A stretch of DNA of 64,000 nucleotides, taken from assembly GCF_003688495.1 (NCBI RefSeq), contig NZ_REFH01000008.1, positions 558,001 to 622,000 of the forward strand, written 5' to 3'. This document shows positions 36,288 through 45,625 of this stretch, piece by piece; the stretch's first letter is position 1; each line of letters starts with the position of its first letter. The notes under the pieces are model-generated. The model did not search any database. It was not told the DNA's origin and saw only the letters and a program-made list of their open reading frames with translations. The position numbers and the translations under genes are program-made. The DNA comes from Flavobacterium weaverense (GTDB taxonomy: Bacteria; Bacteroidota; Bacteroidia; Flavobacteriales; Flavobacteriaceae).

Positions 36288-38207
36288 ATGAAAAACCCAA
36301 TAGCAGAGCGGATTGCCGATTTTTTAAGAAATCACCCTCCTTTCATGAGTTTGGGGTTAGAGGAATTAATTATCATTTCAAATCATTCTCAAGTCGTTTA
36401 TTTGGAAAAAAATCAAGTTCTTTTTAAGTTCGATGATCAGCCACATTCTTATTTTTATGTTGTTAGAGATGGAGCAGTCGGTTTGTCGATTACAGCTGAC
36501 GAAAAGGAATTACTTATTGATGAATGTGATGAAGGAGACATTATTGGGATCCGTCCTTTTTTTGCAAAAGATAACTACCTGATGAATGCTGTAGCTCGAG
36601 AGGAAAGCTTACTTTATGCAATTCCAATAGCTTTTTTTGAAAAGTATGTTTTTGCAAATGTAGCAGTATCTAAATTCTTATTAGAAAGTTTTGCATCCAA
36701 CACCCGTAATCCATACAATGATGAAGATAAAGGAAAGTTGGCTACAGAGAATATAAGGTATCACAATGATGAAAATGTATTTCAATATTTTAAACCCATA
36801 AAACATACAGAAAATCCAATCACAGCCACAAAAAACGCTACAGTTAAGGAAATAGCTGAAGTAATGGTCAAATATAAAATTGGCAGCATCATTATTGAGA
36901 AGAATCAGCTACCTATTGGAATTATTACAGACAAAGATTTACGTTATAAAATCGCTACAGGAATTTTTTCTATCGACGACACTGCTGATTGTATAATGTC
37001 TAAACCTGTAATTACTGTTGGTGCAAATAATTCGGTTGCTGAGGTGCAATTGCAGATGATGCAATTAGGCATAGGTCATTTATGTGTCACTTCAGATGGT
37101 ACTCCACAGTCAAAAATTATAGGAATCATTTCAGAACACGACGTTTTTACGTCACAAGCTAATAATCCCGGAGTGCTTTTAAAACAGACTAAAAGAGCAA
37201 AAAATGCTGAGGAACTCAAAAGTATAAGAAAAAATCTCACACACTTAATCCAGAATGCGTTAAATGAAAATATTCCGATCGCTCATATTTCAAAAATTGT
37301 TGCTGAGATAAATACGGTTATTACTAAAAGAGCTATTGATCTAGCTATTACAAAAATGGATCAAAAACCTCCGGCGGACTTTGCATGGATAAATATAGGA
37401 AGTCAAGGCAGAAAGGAGCAATTACTTATGACAGATCAGGATAATGCTCTGTTGTTCGCGGATGTTTCGCCTGATAATTATGATGGCGTTAAAAACTATT
37501 TTCTTCAACTGGCTTTCTACGTTACTGAAATGTTGAGTACAGTTGGTTACGAATTATGTCCAGCAGAAATGATGGCAAGTAACACATTATGGTGTAAGTC
37601 TGTAACGGAGTGGAAGCGACAATATGATAGTTGGATTAATAATCCTGGGATAGAAGGAATTTTAATGTGTTCGATTTTCTTTGATTACGATTTTGTGTAT
37701 GGAACTAAAGAATTAGTTGATGACATAACAATAACTATTTTGAAAAATATAGAGAACAATCAAGTTTTCTTTGCTTATTTAGGTGCTGACGCTTTAAAAA
37801 ATCTGCCTCCTCTTGGCTTTTTCAAGAATTTTATAATCGAAAAGGATGGCGAGCACAAAGATAATTTTGACGTTAAAGGACGAGGATTAATGCCTTTGAT
37901 TGATGCGGCGAGACTCTTGTGTTTAAGCAATAAAATTACGGGAGCTAATAACACAATACTTAGATATAAAGAACTTTCTGCACTAGAACCTCAAAATGCT
38001 GCTATTTATGATGCTTGTGCGGAAGCATTTTCCATATTGCAGAAATTTCGAACTAAAGAAGGTTTTGCGAGTAATTCAGGTGGAAGGTATTTAGATTTAA
38101 GTAAGTTGTCTAAATTAGATAAGCTAAAGCTAAAGAATGCTTTTAATCCTATCAATGATGTTCAAGAAATTATTAGAACACGATTTCAACTCACTTACTT
38201 TACTTAG
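36288..38207 (+). CDS. cNMP-CBS-DUF294 putative nucleotidyltransferase
   Basis: The 639-residue cytosolic protein has a cyclic-nucleotide-binding-like domain (about 15-135), two CBS domains (about 172-290), a DUF294 nucleotidyltransferase core with GSQGR at 371-375 and metal-binding D383/D385, and a DUF294 C-terminal domain (about 480-630). The core is related to GlnD uridylyltransferase, so it may modify a partner protein in response to nucleotides. It is followed with no gap by a DnaQ-like gene and, from memory, often accompanies DUF4212/ActP genes. Confidence 0.9.
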   Translation: MKNPIAERIADFLRNHPPFMSLGLEELIIISNHSQVVYLEKNQVLFKFDDQPHSYFYVVRDGAVGLSITADEKELLIDECDEGDIIGIRPFFAKDNYLMNAVAREESLLYAIPIAFFEKYVFANVAVSKFLLESFASNTRNPYNDEDKGKLATENIRYHNDENVFQYFKPIKHTENPITATKNATVKEIAEVMVKYKIGSIIIEKNQLPIGIITDKDLRYKIATGIFSIDDTADCIMSKPVITVGANNSVAEVQLQMMQLGIGHLCVTSDGTPQSKIIGIISEHDVFTSQANNPGVLLKQTKRAKNAEELKSIRKNLTHLIQNALNENIPIAHISKIVAEINTVITKRAIDLAITKMDQKPPADFAWINIGSQGRKEQLLMTDQDNALLFADVSPDNYDGVKNYFLQLAFYVTEMLSTVGYELCPAEMMASNTLWCKSVTEWKRQYDSWINNPGIEGILMCSIFFDYDFVYGTKELVDDITITILKNIENNQVFFAYLGADALKNLPPLGFFKNFIIEKDGEHKDNFDVKGRGLMPLIDAARLLCLSNKITGANNTILRYKELSALEPQNAAIYDACAEAFSILQKFRTKEGFASNSGGRYLDLSKLSKLDKLKLKNAFNPINDVQEIIRTRFQLTYFT

Positions 38208-38825
38208 ATGAAGCTATTTAACTGGTTTAGAAGAACCGAAAAAGTATATCCTGAATTTTGGAAAAGTTATTTGTCATGCTTTGATTTTAAATCGAATGCT
38301 TCTGCTGAAAAAAGAATAGTAGCTTTTGATACAGAAACAACAGGTTTAGATTTTCGAACAGATGTAATTCTTTCTATCGGTGCAATTGGGATTAGCGGAA
38401 ATTCAATTGTTGTTAACGATTGTTTGAATTTGTTTTTGATTCAAGATGTTTTTAAAAAAGAAACTGTGCCTATTCATGGAATATTAAAAACGGGTCAAGA
38501 GGAAAAAATTCCAGAGTCTGAAGCTGTAATTAAATTTTTAGATTTTATAAAAGATTCTGTTCTTGTTGGTCATCATGTTAGTTTTGATGTAAAAATGATA
38601 AATGAGGTTTTAAAAAGAATGGGATTAGGTAAGATAAAAAATAAAAGTATCGATACTGATTTAATGTATCAAAAATTTAAAAGACTACCGGAAGAGCATC
38701 ATTCTAATTTAGATGAACTATGTAAGATTTTTAAAATTGAAAAAATTGATAGGCATACCGCGATTGGTGATGCTTATATCACCGCTTTGATTTATTTACA
38801 ACTTAAAAAAAAGTGGAGGAGATAG
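38208..38825 (+). CDS. DnaQ-like 3'-5' exonuclease
   Basis: The 205-residue DEDDh exonuclease has D41 and E43 in AFDTETTGLD, a middle motif 'GHHVSFDVKMINEVL', and the final H183-x4-D188 (HTAIGDA). It is a free-standing relative of the polymerase III epsilon domain. It starts at the base after the DUF294 stop codon, so the two are coupled. DNA repair or RNA turnover is possible; the pairing with DUF294 suggests a shared signalling role. Confidence 0.88.
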   Translation: MKLFNWFRRTEKVYPEFWKSYLSCFDFKSNASAEKRIVAFDTETTGLDFRTDVILSIGAIGISGNSIVVNDCLNLFLIQDVFKKETVPIHGILKTGQEEKIPESEAVIKFLDFIKDSVLVGHHVSFDVKMINEVLKRMGLGKIKNKSIDTDLMYQKFKRLPEEHHSNLDELCKIFKIEKIDRHTAIGDAYITALIYLQLKKKWRR

Positions 38826-39035
38826 AACGCTAAATATAGTAGTAAGAGGAAAATTTGAAATTTTCTTGTGAAATAAATTCTAGAAAACAGTAATTGAATT
38901 GTACTCTTTCGTAAATAATTTTTATAAATTTTAGATAATCGTTTTTTAAAATTTTATTACCAATGTTGAATAACCGTGTTTATATAATACTTATTTAAAA
39001 GACGGTTATGATAATTAGGAAAATAATAATTTTTA

Positions 39036-39070
39036 AAAACAAAAAACCCGAATATTTCTATTCGGGTTTT
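39036..39070 (-). terminator. tRNA-Phe terminator
   Basis: AAAACCCGAA (39043-39052) pairs with TTCGGGTTTT (39061-39070) over 10 bases around an 8-base loop. A T run follows on the minus strand. It begins two bases after the tRNA. Confidence 0.9.
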
Positions 39071-39071
39071 G

Positions 39072-39144
39072 TGGTACCTCCAGGGATCGAACCAGGGACA
39101 CATGGATTTTCAGTCCATTGCTCTACCATCTGAGCTAAGGTACC
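39072..39144 (-). tRNA. tRNA-Phe (GAA)
   Basis: The 73-base cloverleaf has a 7-base-pair acceptor stem (GGTACCT with AGGTACC, discriminator A), a D arm starting AGCTCAGATGGTAGAGC, anticodon loop CTGAAAA with anticodon GAA, and T loop GTTCGATCC. The CCA end is not encoded. No integrated element or attachment repeat is seen next to it. Confidence 0.97.
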
Positions 39145-39242
39145 GTGCTATTGCGGGTGCAAAGATAGGATGATTTTTAATATATCCAAACCATTTTTTT
39201 AAAAAAATCAATTCGTACCTTCGCAACATCAAAAAATGAATT

Positions 39243-39977
39243 ATGATTTTAGTGATTGATGTAGGTAATTCCCGAATTAAAGCTGCTGTATTTGAGGATA
39301 ATATACTTTTAGAAATTTTTATTTTTACAAAAATTGAGCTCGAAAAAAAAATTGAAAATATTTTAAAAAAATTTCAAAAAACAACTGATTTGGTTGTTTC
39401 TTCGGTAGGAGATGTAGAAAAAGAGTCATTTTTAGGGTTCAATAATTTAGTTAAAGTGAATTTTATATCGCACACCGATCTTTTTCCTTTTCAAAATAAA
39501 TATAGTACGCCGCAAACATTAGGAATCGATAGAATGGTTCTTGCTTCTGGAGCAGTTTTAAGTTTTCCAAATCAAAATAGATTAGTTATTGATGCCGGGA
39601 CTTGTGTTACCTACGATTTTATCACTCAAGATAATGAGTATCTAGGAGGAGCAATCTCTCCAGGTTTCCGCTTGAGATATGAGTCATTAAATAATTATAC
39701 TGCAAAGCTGCCTTTGCTATCATTAGAAAATCCTAGCGATTTAATAGGAAACTCAACTTCGACATCTATTCATTCCGGTGTTGTGAATGGACTAGTAAAC
39801 GAGATTGACGGATTCATAGCAGATTATAGCGCTCGATACTCAAATTTTATAATAATTTTAACGGGTGGAGACACAGATTTTTTGGCCAAACGATTAAAAA
39901 ATACCATATTTGCCAATTCAAATTTTCTCTTGGAGAGTTTGAACCAAACTTTTCAATATAAAATCAAAAATGATTAA
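39243..39977 (+). CDS. coaX: type III pantothenate kinase
   Basis: The 244-residue ASKHA-fold kinase phosphorylates pantothenate in CoA synthesis. It shows VIDVGNSRIK at 4-13 (phosphate 1), GIDRMVLASGA, the VIDAGTCVTYDF motif, the LGGAISPGFRLR loop and ILTGGD near 220. TACCTTCG at 39216-39223 is a rough -7 element before it. Its last eight bases (ATGATTAA) hold the start of the next gene. Confidence 0.95.
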   Translation: MILVIDVGNSRIKAAVFEDNILLEIFIFTKIELEKKIENILKKFQKTTDLVVSSVGDVEKESFLGFNNLVKVNFISHTDLFPFQNKYSTPQTLGIDRMVLASGAVLSFPNQNRLVIDAGTCVTYDFITQDNEYLGGAISPGFRLRYESLNNYTAKLPLLSLENPSDLIGNSTSTSIHSGVVNGLVNEIDGFIADYSARYSNFIIILTGGDTDFLAKRLKNTIFANSNFLLESLNQTFQYKIKND

Positions 39978-41217
39978 AAAAATTATAGTAAGCGCTTGTT
40001 TGCTTTTATCATTAGTTACTTTCGCTCAAGAAGGAACAGCTTCTCCATATTCTTTTTACGGTATTGGTGATGTAAGATTCAAAGGAACTCATGAAACTCG
40101 CGCTATGGGAGGGATTGCTGTCGAGCAAGATAGTATTCACATGAACCTACAAAATCCTGCAAGTTTTGCAAGTTTAAAACTAACAACTTTTTCTTTAGGA
40201 GGTACTAATTCAAGTACAAATTTAAAAACAGAGACAAAATCAGCTAAAGCTTCAAGAACAACTTTAGATTATCTAGCAGTTGGTTTGCCTTTAGGTAAAT
40301 TTGGTGTAGGTTTTGGATTGATTCCGTATTCATCTGTTGGTTACAAAATTAGAAGTTTGAGTACAGGTACAGAAAATAACCAAAGTTTTAATGGAACAGG
40401 TGGGTTGAACAAAGCATTTCTTGGTGTCGGTTATAAAATAACTTCAGATTTAAGTCTTGGAGCAGATGTCAATTATAATTTTGGAAAAATTGAAACTAAT
40501 AATTTCGAATATATTACTGATATAGCTATTGGTACTCGAGAATTAAACGAAGTAGATTTATCTGGTGTGAATTTTAATATTGGTATGATGTACCAAACAA
40601 AAATTTATAAAAAAGTATCGTTATTCAGTAGTTTAAACTATTCGCTAGAAAGTACTTTGAAATCTAAAAATACTAGAAATATAGCTACAGCTTTATATAA
40701 TTCTAACTTTGATTTAGCGATTGTAGATATTTTAGAAGATATAAAAACGGAGGAAAACTTAAAAGTGCCAAGTAAATATGCAATTTCTGCTGGTATTGGC
40801 GAAGCTAAAAAATGGTTAGTTGGAATTGGTTATACCTTTCAAGGTGCAGGATCTTTAAGTAACAGTTACAATGCTCTTGATAATGTGAGTTATGAAAAGC
40901 ATCAAAAATATAATATAGGTGGATACTACATTCCTAACTATAATGCATTTTCAAGTTATGCAAAAAGAGTAACCTACAGAGGTGGATTCAGATATGAAAA
41001 AACTGGTTTGATAATCAATTCAGAGCCTATCAAAGACATGGCGGTTTCATTAGGATTTGGTTTGCCTTTAACGGGAACTTTTTCAAATGTAAACATCGGA
41101 CTTGAATTTGGTAAAAAAGGAACTACTTCAGCTGGCTTAGTTGAAGAGAATTATGCTAATGTTAGTATTGGTTTCTCACTTAATGAACAATGGTTTGTTA
41201 AACGAAAATTCAACTAA
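39970..41217 (+). CDS. outer-membrane beta-barrel protein
   Basis: The 415-residue protein has a signal peptide (about 1-19, cut near TFAQE) and FadL/porin-like strand patterns ('SPYSFYGIGDVRFKGTHETR', 'AMGGIAVEQDSIHMNLQNPA', and a final 'NVSIGFSLNEQWFVKRKFN'). The opening resembles the PorV-like set of Bacteroidota barrels. The function is unknown. Translational coupling to coaX and closeness to lptC place it in an envelope operon. Confidence 0.75.
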   Translation: MIKKIIVSACLLLSLVTFAQEGTASPYSFYGIGDVRFKGTHETRAMGGIAVEQDSIHMNLQNPASFASLKLTTFSLGGTNSSTNLKTETKSAKASRTTLDYLAVGLPLGKFGVGFGLIPYSSVGYKIRSLSTGTENNQSFNGTGGLNKAFLGVGYKITSDLSLGADVNYNFGKIETNNFEYITDIAIGTRELNEVDLSGVNFNIGMMYQTKIYKKVSLFSSLNYSLESTLKSKNTRNIATALYNSNFDLAIVDILEDIKTEENLKVPSKYAISAGIGEAKKWLVGIGYTFQGAGSLSNSYNALDNVSYEKHQKYNIGGYYIPNYNAFSSYAKRVTYRGGFRYEKTGLIINSEPIKDMAVSLGFGLPLTGTFSNVNIGLEFGKKGTTSAGLVEENYANVSIGFSLNEQWFVKRKFN

Positions 41218-41256
41218 AAACAGCTTGTCACTTAAACTTCTTTGTAAGTTCAGCGT

Positions 41257-41811
41257 ATGACTTTAAATAAAACAAACACTATTAAATGGATTGTCACAGT
41301 TTTTGCTGTGACACTCTTTTTTGGGTGCGAAAGTAATTTTAAGGAAATACAAAAAAGTAATATTTCTGAATTTTTTCCAAGTAGCGATGCTGACATGGTT
41401 AATTTGAAATATACTGATTCTGGCAGGATTACCGCGATTCTTGTAAGTTCAAAAATGTTAGATTACGCTACGGTAAGTTATCCCTTCACTGAATTTCCAA
41501 AAGGAATTGATGTCACACTCTACGATAAAAACGCAAAAAAAACCTTTATTAGATCAAATTATGCAATTTCGTACAAAGGAAGTAGTATTATTGATTTACA
41601 AGGCAAAGTAAAAATTTACACCGAACAAGGTCAAACTCTAGAGACAGAACAGCTTTACTTTGATCAAAAAAACGAGTGGTTTTTTACGGAGAGAAGATTC
41701 AAATTTACGGATCCTAAAGGAGTCTCAAATGGACAAGGAATTGATTTTAGCAGAGATTTCAAAGTCATTAATTCGCAAAAAATAACAGGCGAAGTTGAAA
41801 CAAACGAATAA
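41257..41811 (+). CDS. lptC: LPS-export periplasmic protein LptC
   Basis: The 184-residue protein begins with a lipoprotein-type signal (FFGC, Cys24) and continues with the beta-jellyroll pattern of LptC ('LKYTDSGRITAILVSSKMLD', 'YAISYKGSSIIDLQGKVKIY', 'LETEQLYFDQKNEWFFTER'). It should bridge LptB2FG and LptA in lipopolysaccharide transport. The Bacteroidota form is often lipid-anchored rather than spanning the membrane. Confidence 0.85.
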   Translation: MTLNKTNTIKWIVTVFAVTLFFGCESNFKEIQKSNISEFFPSSDADMVNLKYTDSGRITAILVSSKMLDYATVSYPFTEFPKGIDVTLYDKNAKKTFIRSNYAISYKGSSIIDLQGKVKIYTEQGQTLETEQLYFDQKNEWFFTERRFKFTDPKGVSNGQGIDFSRDFKVINSQKITGEVETNE

Positions 41812-41822
41812 TTATTTACACT

Positions 41823-42020
41823 ATGAATTACTTAAAATTTACACAATACGTTTATCTTCTTTTTGCAGCTTTCTTTCTTTATGATGGTGTTACAAAACTT
41901 ATGAATCCTGCTTTAGGAAGTCCATGGTTGAGTTTTATTATCACTGCTGTGGCTATATTTATGTTCTTTTTTAGAAGAAAATTTTCTAAAAAATTTGATG
42001 ACAGAAACAAAAACTCCTAG
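41823..42020 (+). CDS. small two-helix membrane protein
   Basis: The 65-residue protein has two membrane helices (about 8-24 and 35-52) and a basic C-terminus (RRKFSKKFDDRNKNS). It is separated from lptC by 11 bases and from the CorC-like gene by 3. No family is recognised; the conserved-looking place in the envelope operon supports it as a real gene. Confidence 0.7.
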   Translation: MNYLKFTQYVYLLFAAFFLYDGVTKLMNPALGSPWLSFIITAVAIFMFFFRRKFSKKFDDRNKNS

Positions 42021-42023
42021 TCC

Positions 42024-43283
42024 ATGGAAATTAGTATTATTATATTATGTCTAATACTAAGTGCTTTTTTTTCAGGAATGGAGATAGCGTTTGTCTCATC
42101 TAATAAAATTTATCTCGAAATCGAGAAAAAGCAAGACAACTTTCTTTCAAAAATACTGACTAAACTTACTGAGAAACCAACAAATTTCATTGTTTCCATG
42201 CTGATAGGTAATACCGCAGCTATGGTCATTTATGGCTTTTTTATGGGTGATTTACTGATTGAATGGTTTTTCAACTCGGGGAATTCTCTTTCGGAAGGAT
42301 GGAGTCTATTAGTGCGAATTCTCATTTCTACGGTCGTTATTTTAATTACTGCCGAGTTTCTTCCAAAAGTGTTTTTTCAAATATATGCTAACTCATTAAT
42401 TAAGATTTTTGCAGTACCAGCATATTTTTTTTACAAGATTTTCTATTACGTAGCTTTGTTTTTTATTGGTATTTCTGATTTTATTTTAAAGCGATTCTTT
42501 AAAACTGAAGGCGATATTACTCCTTTGTTTTTTAGTAAGATCGAACTTGGAGATTATATCACTGAGCAAATGAGTACGGTTGAAGATAATGAGTTGGTAG
42601 ATTCAGAAATTTTGATGTTTCAAAATGCATTGGAGTTCTCAGGAGTTAAAGCGCGAGATGTAATGACTCCAAGGATTGAAATTAGTGCTGTTGATTTATT
42701 AGATACGATTGATAATTTAAGACAATTATTTATTGAAACCGGTTATTCGAAAATCGTAGTTTATCAAAATTCCTTTGATGATATTATCGGTTATGTTCAT
42801 TCTTTTGATTTGTTCAAAAAACCAAACAGCATCGAAGAAATTGTAATTAAAGTAGAATTTCTGCCTGAAACTATATTTATTAAGGATGCCATGAATTTCT
42901 TGACTAAAAAGAGAAAAAGTGTTGCGGTTGTTTTAGATGAATATGGCGGAACTTCAGGGATAATCACTATTGAAGATATTATTGAAGAGCTTTTTGGCGA
43001 AATTCAAGATGAGCATGATTCAGATGAAGAATTAGTAGAGAAAGAACTGGGACAAGGTGAGTTCTTGTTTTCAGCACGACTTGATGTTGAATATTTAAAT
43101 GAAACCTACAAACTCGATATTCCTGAAGAAGATTCTTACGGAACTTTAGGAGGTTTTATAGTAGATCACACTAAGGAAATTCCGCAAAAAGGAGACAAAA
43201 TTTCTATAGGAATCTATCATTTTGTAATCGAAGAGGCGACAAACAAGAAAATAGAATTGGTTAAAATGACGGTGCAAGAGTGA
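42024..43283 (+). CDS. CNNM/CorC family membrane protein with CBS pair
   Basis: The 419-residue protein has an N-terminal CNNM domain of four membrane segments (about 1-180), two CBS domains (about 205-320, 'ARDVMTPRIEISAVDL' and 'VLDEYGGTSGIITIEDIIEE') and a C-terminal CorC/HlyC transporter-associated domain (about 335-415). Such proteins move or regulate magnesium. The older label 'hemolysin' is not functional evidence. GldE of gliding bacteria has the same layout, but gldD is absent here. Confidence 0.88.
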   Translation: MEISIIILCLILSAFFSGMEIAFVSSNKIYLEIEKKQDNFLSKILTKLTEKPTNFIVSMLIGNTAAMVIYGFFMGDLLIEWFFNSGNSLSEGWSLLVRILISTVVILITAEFLPKVFFQIYANSLIKIFAVPAYFFYKIFYYVALFFIGISDFILKRFFKTEGDITPLFFSKIELGDYITEQMSTVEDNELVDSEILMFQNALEFSGVKARDVMTPRIEISAVDLLDTIDNLRQLFIETGYSKIVVYQNSFDDIIGYVHSFDLFKKPNSIEEIVIKVEFLPETIFIKDAMNFLTKKRKSVAVVLDEYGGTSGIITIEDIIEELFGEIQDEHDSDEELVEKELGQGEFLFSARLDVEYLNETYKLDIPEEDSYGTLGGFIVDHTKEIPQKGDKISIGIYHFVIEEATNKKIELVKMTVQE

Positions 43284-43391
43284 TTTCTATCGTGAAAGTA
43301 AAAATTCTTGTAAAATAAAACGCTACTAGTATTATTATTAGCTAGATAATTGTATTTTCGCAAACTGAATATAAAAATTAACAACAATAAA

Positions 43392-45488
43392 ATGGCAGTT
43401 TTACAAAAAATTAGACAACGTTCACTTCTTCTGATACTAGTTATTGGATTTTGTTTATTAGCATTTATCATAGGTGATATATTCAATAGTGGTGGTTTCA
43501 ATAGTACGTCGAAAGATGTAGGAAGCATCGATGGAAATGATATTTCATTTGAAGACTTTAGAGTTAAAGTTAGTAATGTTGAAAAAAGTGGACAAGGGAT
43601 TACTTCAACTGAAGCAGCAAACAGAGTTTGGGAGCAAGAAGTTTCTGTTGCATTGTTAACTACTGAATTTGATAAGTTAGGATTAAGAGTAGGTGAAAAA
43701 CACTTATTAGAAGTTTTAAAAGCTGATCAAAATATTGGTGGGAATCCATTGTTTATGAATGCAGCAGGTGGATTTGATGTTGCTAAATTTAAAGAATACT
43801 TCAAGGCTAATCCAGAGCAAGCTCAGTTTTTAAAAGACAGAGAGAAAGACGCTGAGTTAAACGCTAAATATCAAATGTATAACACTATGATTAAAGCGGC
43901 GGTTTTTACAACTGCAAGTGAAGGTAAAATGAAATATGAAATGGAAGCAAACAAAGTTAACTTTGCTTACGTTGCAGGTTTATATTCTACAATTAAAGAC
44001 AGTGATGTAAAAGTTACTGATTCGGAGATTGTTGATCACATGAAGAAAAACGAGAAGAAATTTAAAGCAGACGAATCTCGCGAAATAGAATATGTTTTAA
44101 TCGAAGACAAAGCATCTCCTGCTGATGAAGCTGAAATTAAGACTAAAGTAAATGCATTGTTGAATGGAAGCGTTGTTTACAACCAAGCTACTGGTAAAAA
44201 TGATACGGTTGCTGGTTTTAGAACAACAAAAAACATAGCTGATTTTGTGAACTCAAATTCTGATGTTCCTTATGATTCAACTTATATCGCTAAGAAAGAT
44301 TTACCAGCAGTTGATGCTGATAAATTATTCAATCTTGCTCCTGGTGCTATTTACGGACCTTATATGTTTGGAAATTACTACTGTATTTCTAAATCAATGG
44401 GAATGAAAGCTGGAGTTAATGCAAAAGCAAGTCATATCTTAATAAGTTATGAAGGAACACAAGTTCCAAATAAAAAGGAAGTAAGAACTAAGGAAGAAGC
44501 TAAAGCTAAAGCAGAAAGTATTCTTGCTCAAGTTAATGCTAATCCAGATAGCTTTTTAATGTTAGCTTTCACATCATCTGATGATTCTTCTGCACAACAA
44601 GGTGGAGATTTAGGTTACTTTGGTCCAAACCAAATGGTAAAACCTTTTAATGATTTTGTATTCAATAACGGAATTGGAAAAGTTGGTTTAGTTGAAAGTG
44701 ATTTCGGTTTTCATATTATTAAAGTTACAGATAAGCAAGACGGAATCCGTTTAGCAACTGTTGCTCAAAAAATTGAAGCTTCTGAAGCTACATCTGATAA
44801 GATGTTTACACAAGCAACTAAATTTGAAATGGATGTTGCAGACAAAGATTTTAACAAAGCGGCAAAAGATATGGGACTTACCGTAGCGCCTGCAGTTTCT
44901 GTTAAAGGAATGGATGAGAGTTTTGGATCATTAGGTAATCAAAGAAACATTGTAAGATGGGCATTTGAAGACGGCGTTAAAAAAGGATCTGTAAAAAGAT
45001 TTGAAGTAGCTAATGTTGGTCACGTAATTGCAAAAGTAAAAAGTATTGATAAAACTGGTTTAGTTGCAGTTTCTGTTGCAAGGCCTTATGTTGAGAATAT
45101 ACTTAAAAATAAGAAAAAAGCAGAATTGATAAAAGCTAAAATGAGTGGTTCTTCTCTTGAAGCTATTGCTAAAGCAGTAGGTGGAACAGTACAACAAGCT
45201 AATGATCTTACTATGGAAAACGCAATGTTACCAAATGTTGGTCCTGAGCCAAGAGTTGTAGGAAATGCATTTGCTTTAGCAGCAAATAAATTGTCTGCAC
45301 CTATCGAGGGGAATACTGGAGTTTATGTTGTTAAAAACATAAGCACTGTAAAAGCTCCAGCAATGAAAGATTATGCTACTTACGTTGCAAAAATAGAGTC
45401 TCAAAATGCTTCAGAAGTGAATAGAGTAATTCCAGCATTAAAAGGGAACGCTAAAATTAAAGATAACAGACAGCAGTTCAATTACTAA
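43392..45488 (+). CDS. SurA/PpiD-like peptidylprolyl isomerase
   Basis: From the ATG giving MAVLQKIRQR this is a 698-residue periplasmic folding factor: one N-terminal membrane anchor (about 10-30), a SurA_N-like chaperone domain (about 35-210), a parvulin domain containing 'ASHILISYEGTQVPN' (about 350) and 'SAQQGGDLGYFG' (about 410), and a long C-terminal region. It helps outer-membrane proteins fold. The start 14 codons earlier would put unusual residues before the anchor. A strong terminator closes the operon. Confidence 0.9.
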   Translation: MAVLQKIRQRSLLLILVIGFCLLAFIIGDIFNSGGFNSTSKDVGSIDGNDISFEDFRVKVSNVEKSGQGITSTEAANRVWEQEVSVALLTTEFDKLGLRVGEKHLLEVLKADQNIGGNPLFMNAAGGFDVAKFKEYFKANPEQAQFLKDREKDAELNAKYQMYNTMIKAAVFTTASEGKMKYEMEANKVNFAYVAGLYSTIKDSDVKVTDSEIVDHMKKNEKKFKADESREIEYVLIEDKASPADEAEIKTKVNALLNGSVVYNQATGKNDTVAGFRTTKNIADFVNSNSDVPYDSTYIAKKDLPAVDADKLFNLAPGAIYGPYMFGNYYCISKSMGMKAGVNAKASHILISYEGTQVPNKKEVRTKEEAKAKAESILAQVNANPDSFLMLAFTSSDDSSAQQGGDLGYFGPNQMVKPFNDFVFNNGIGKVGLVESDFGFHIIKVTDKQDGIRLATVAQKIEASEATSDKMFTQATKFEMDVADKDFNKAAKDMGLTVAPAVSVKGMDESFGSLGNQRNIVRWAFEDGVKKGSVKRFEVANVGHVIAKVKSIDKTGLVAVSVARPYVENILKNKKKAELIKAKMSGSSLEAIAKAVGGTVQQANDLTMENAMLPNVGPEPRVVGNAFALAANKLSAPIEGNTGVYVVKNISTVKAPAMKDYATYVAKIESQNASEVNRVIPALKGNAKIKDNRQQFNY

Positions 45489-45510
45489 TCAAAGTAATAA
45501 CTCAAAATAT

Positions 45511-45550
45511 AAAATCCCGATACATTTTAAAATGTATCGGGATTTTTTTT
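45511..45550 (+). terminator. strong terminator after the PpiD-like gene
   Basis: Two perfect 18-base arms (45511-45528 and 45529-45546) form an inverted repeat containing ATCCCGATACATTTT, followed by T to 45550. It closes the coaX-to-PpiD operon. Confidence 0.92.
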
Positions 45551-45625
45551 GCACTGATTTTTGCGAAATTAGTGGTGTTTTGATATGCTGCAAGCTTATT
45601 CAAAAAGTTGCTCGTTTGCGGTGAG

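Noticed and set aside
39072..39144. tRNA-Phe as an integration site for a mobile element
   Set aside because: No integrase and no repeat of the tRNA 3' end was seen nearby; both sides are core genes.
43217..43528. 103-codon minus-strand open frame across the CorC/PpiD junction
   Set aside because: Overlaps two well-supported genes and has no recognisable protein pattern.
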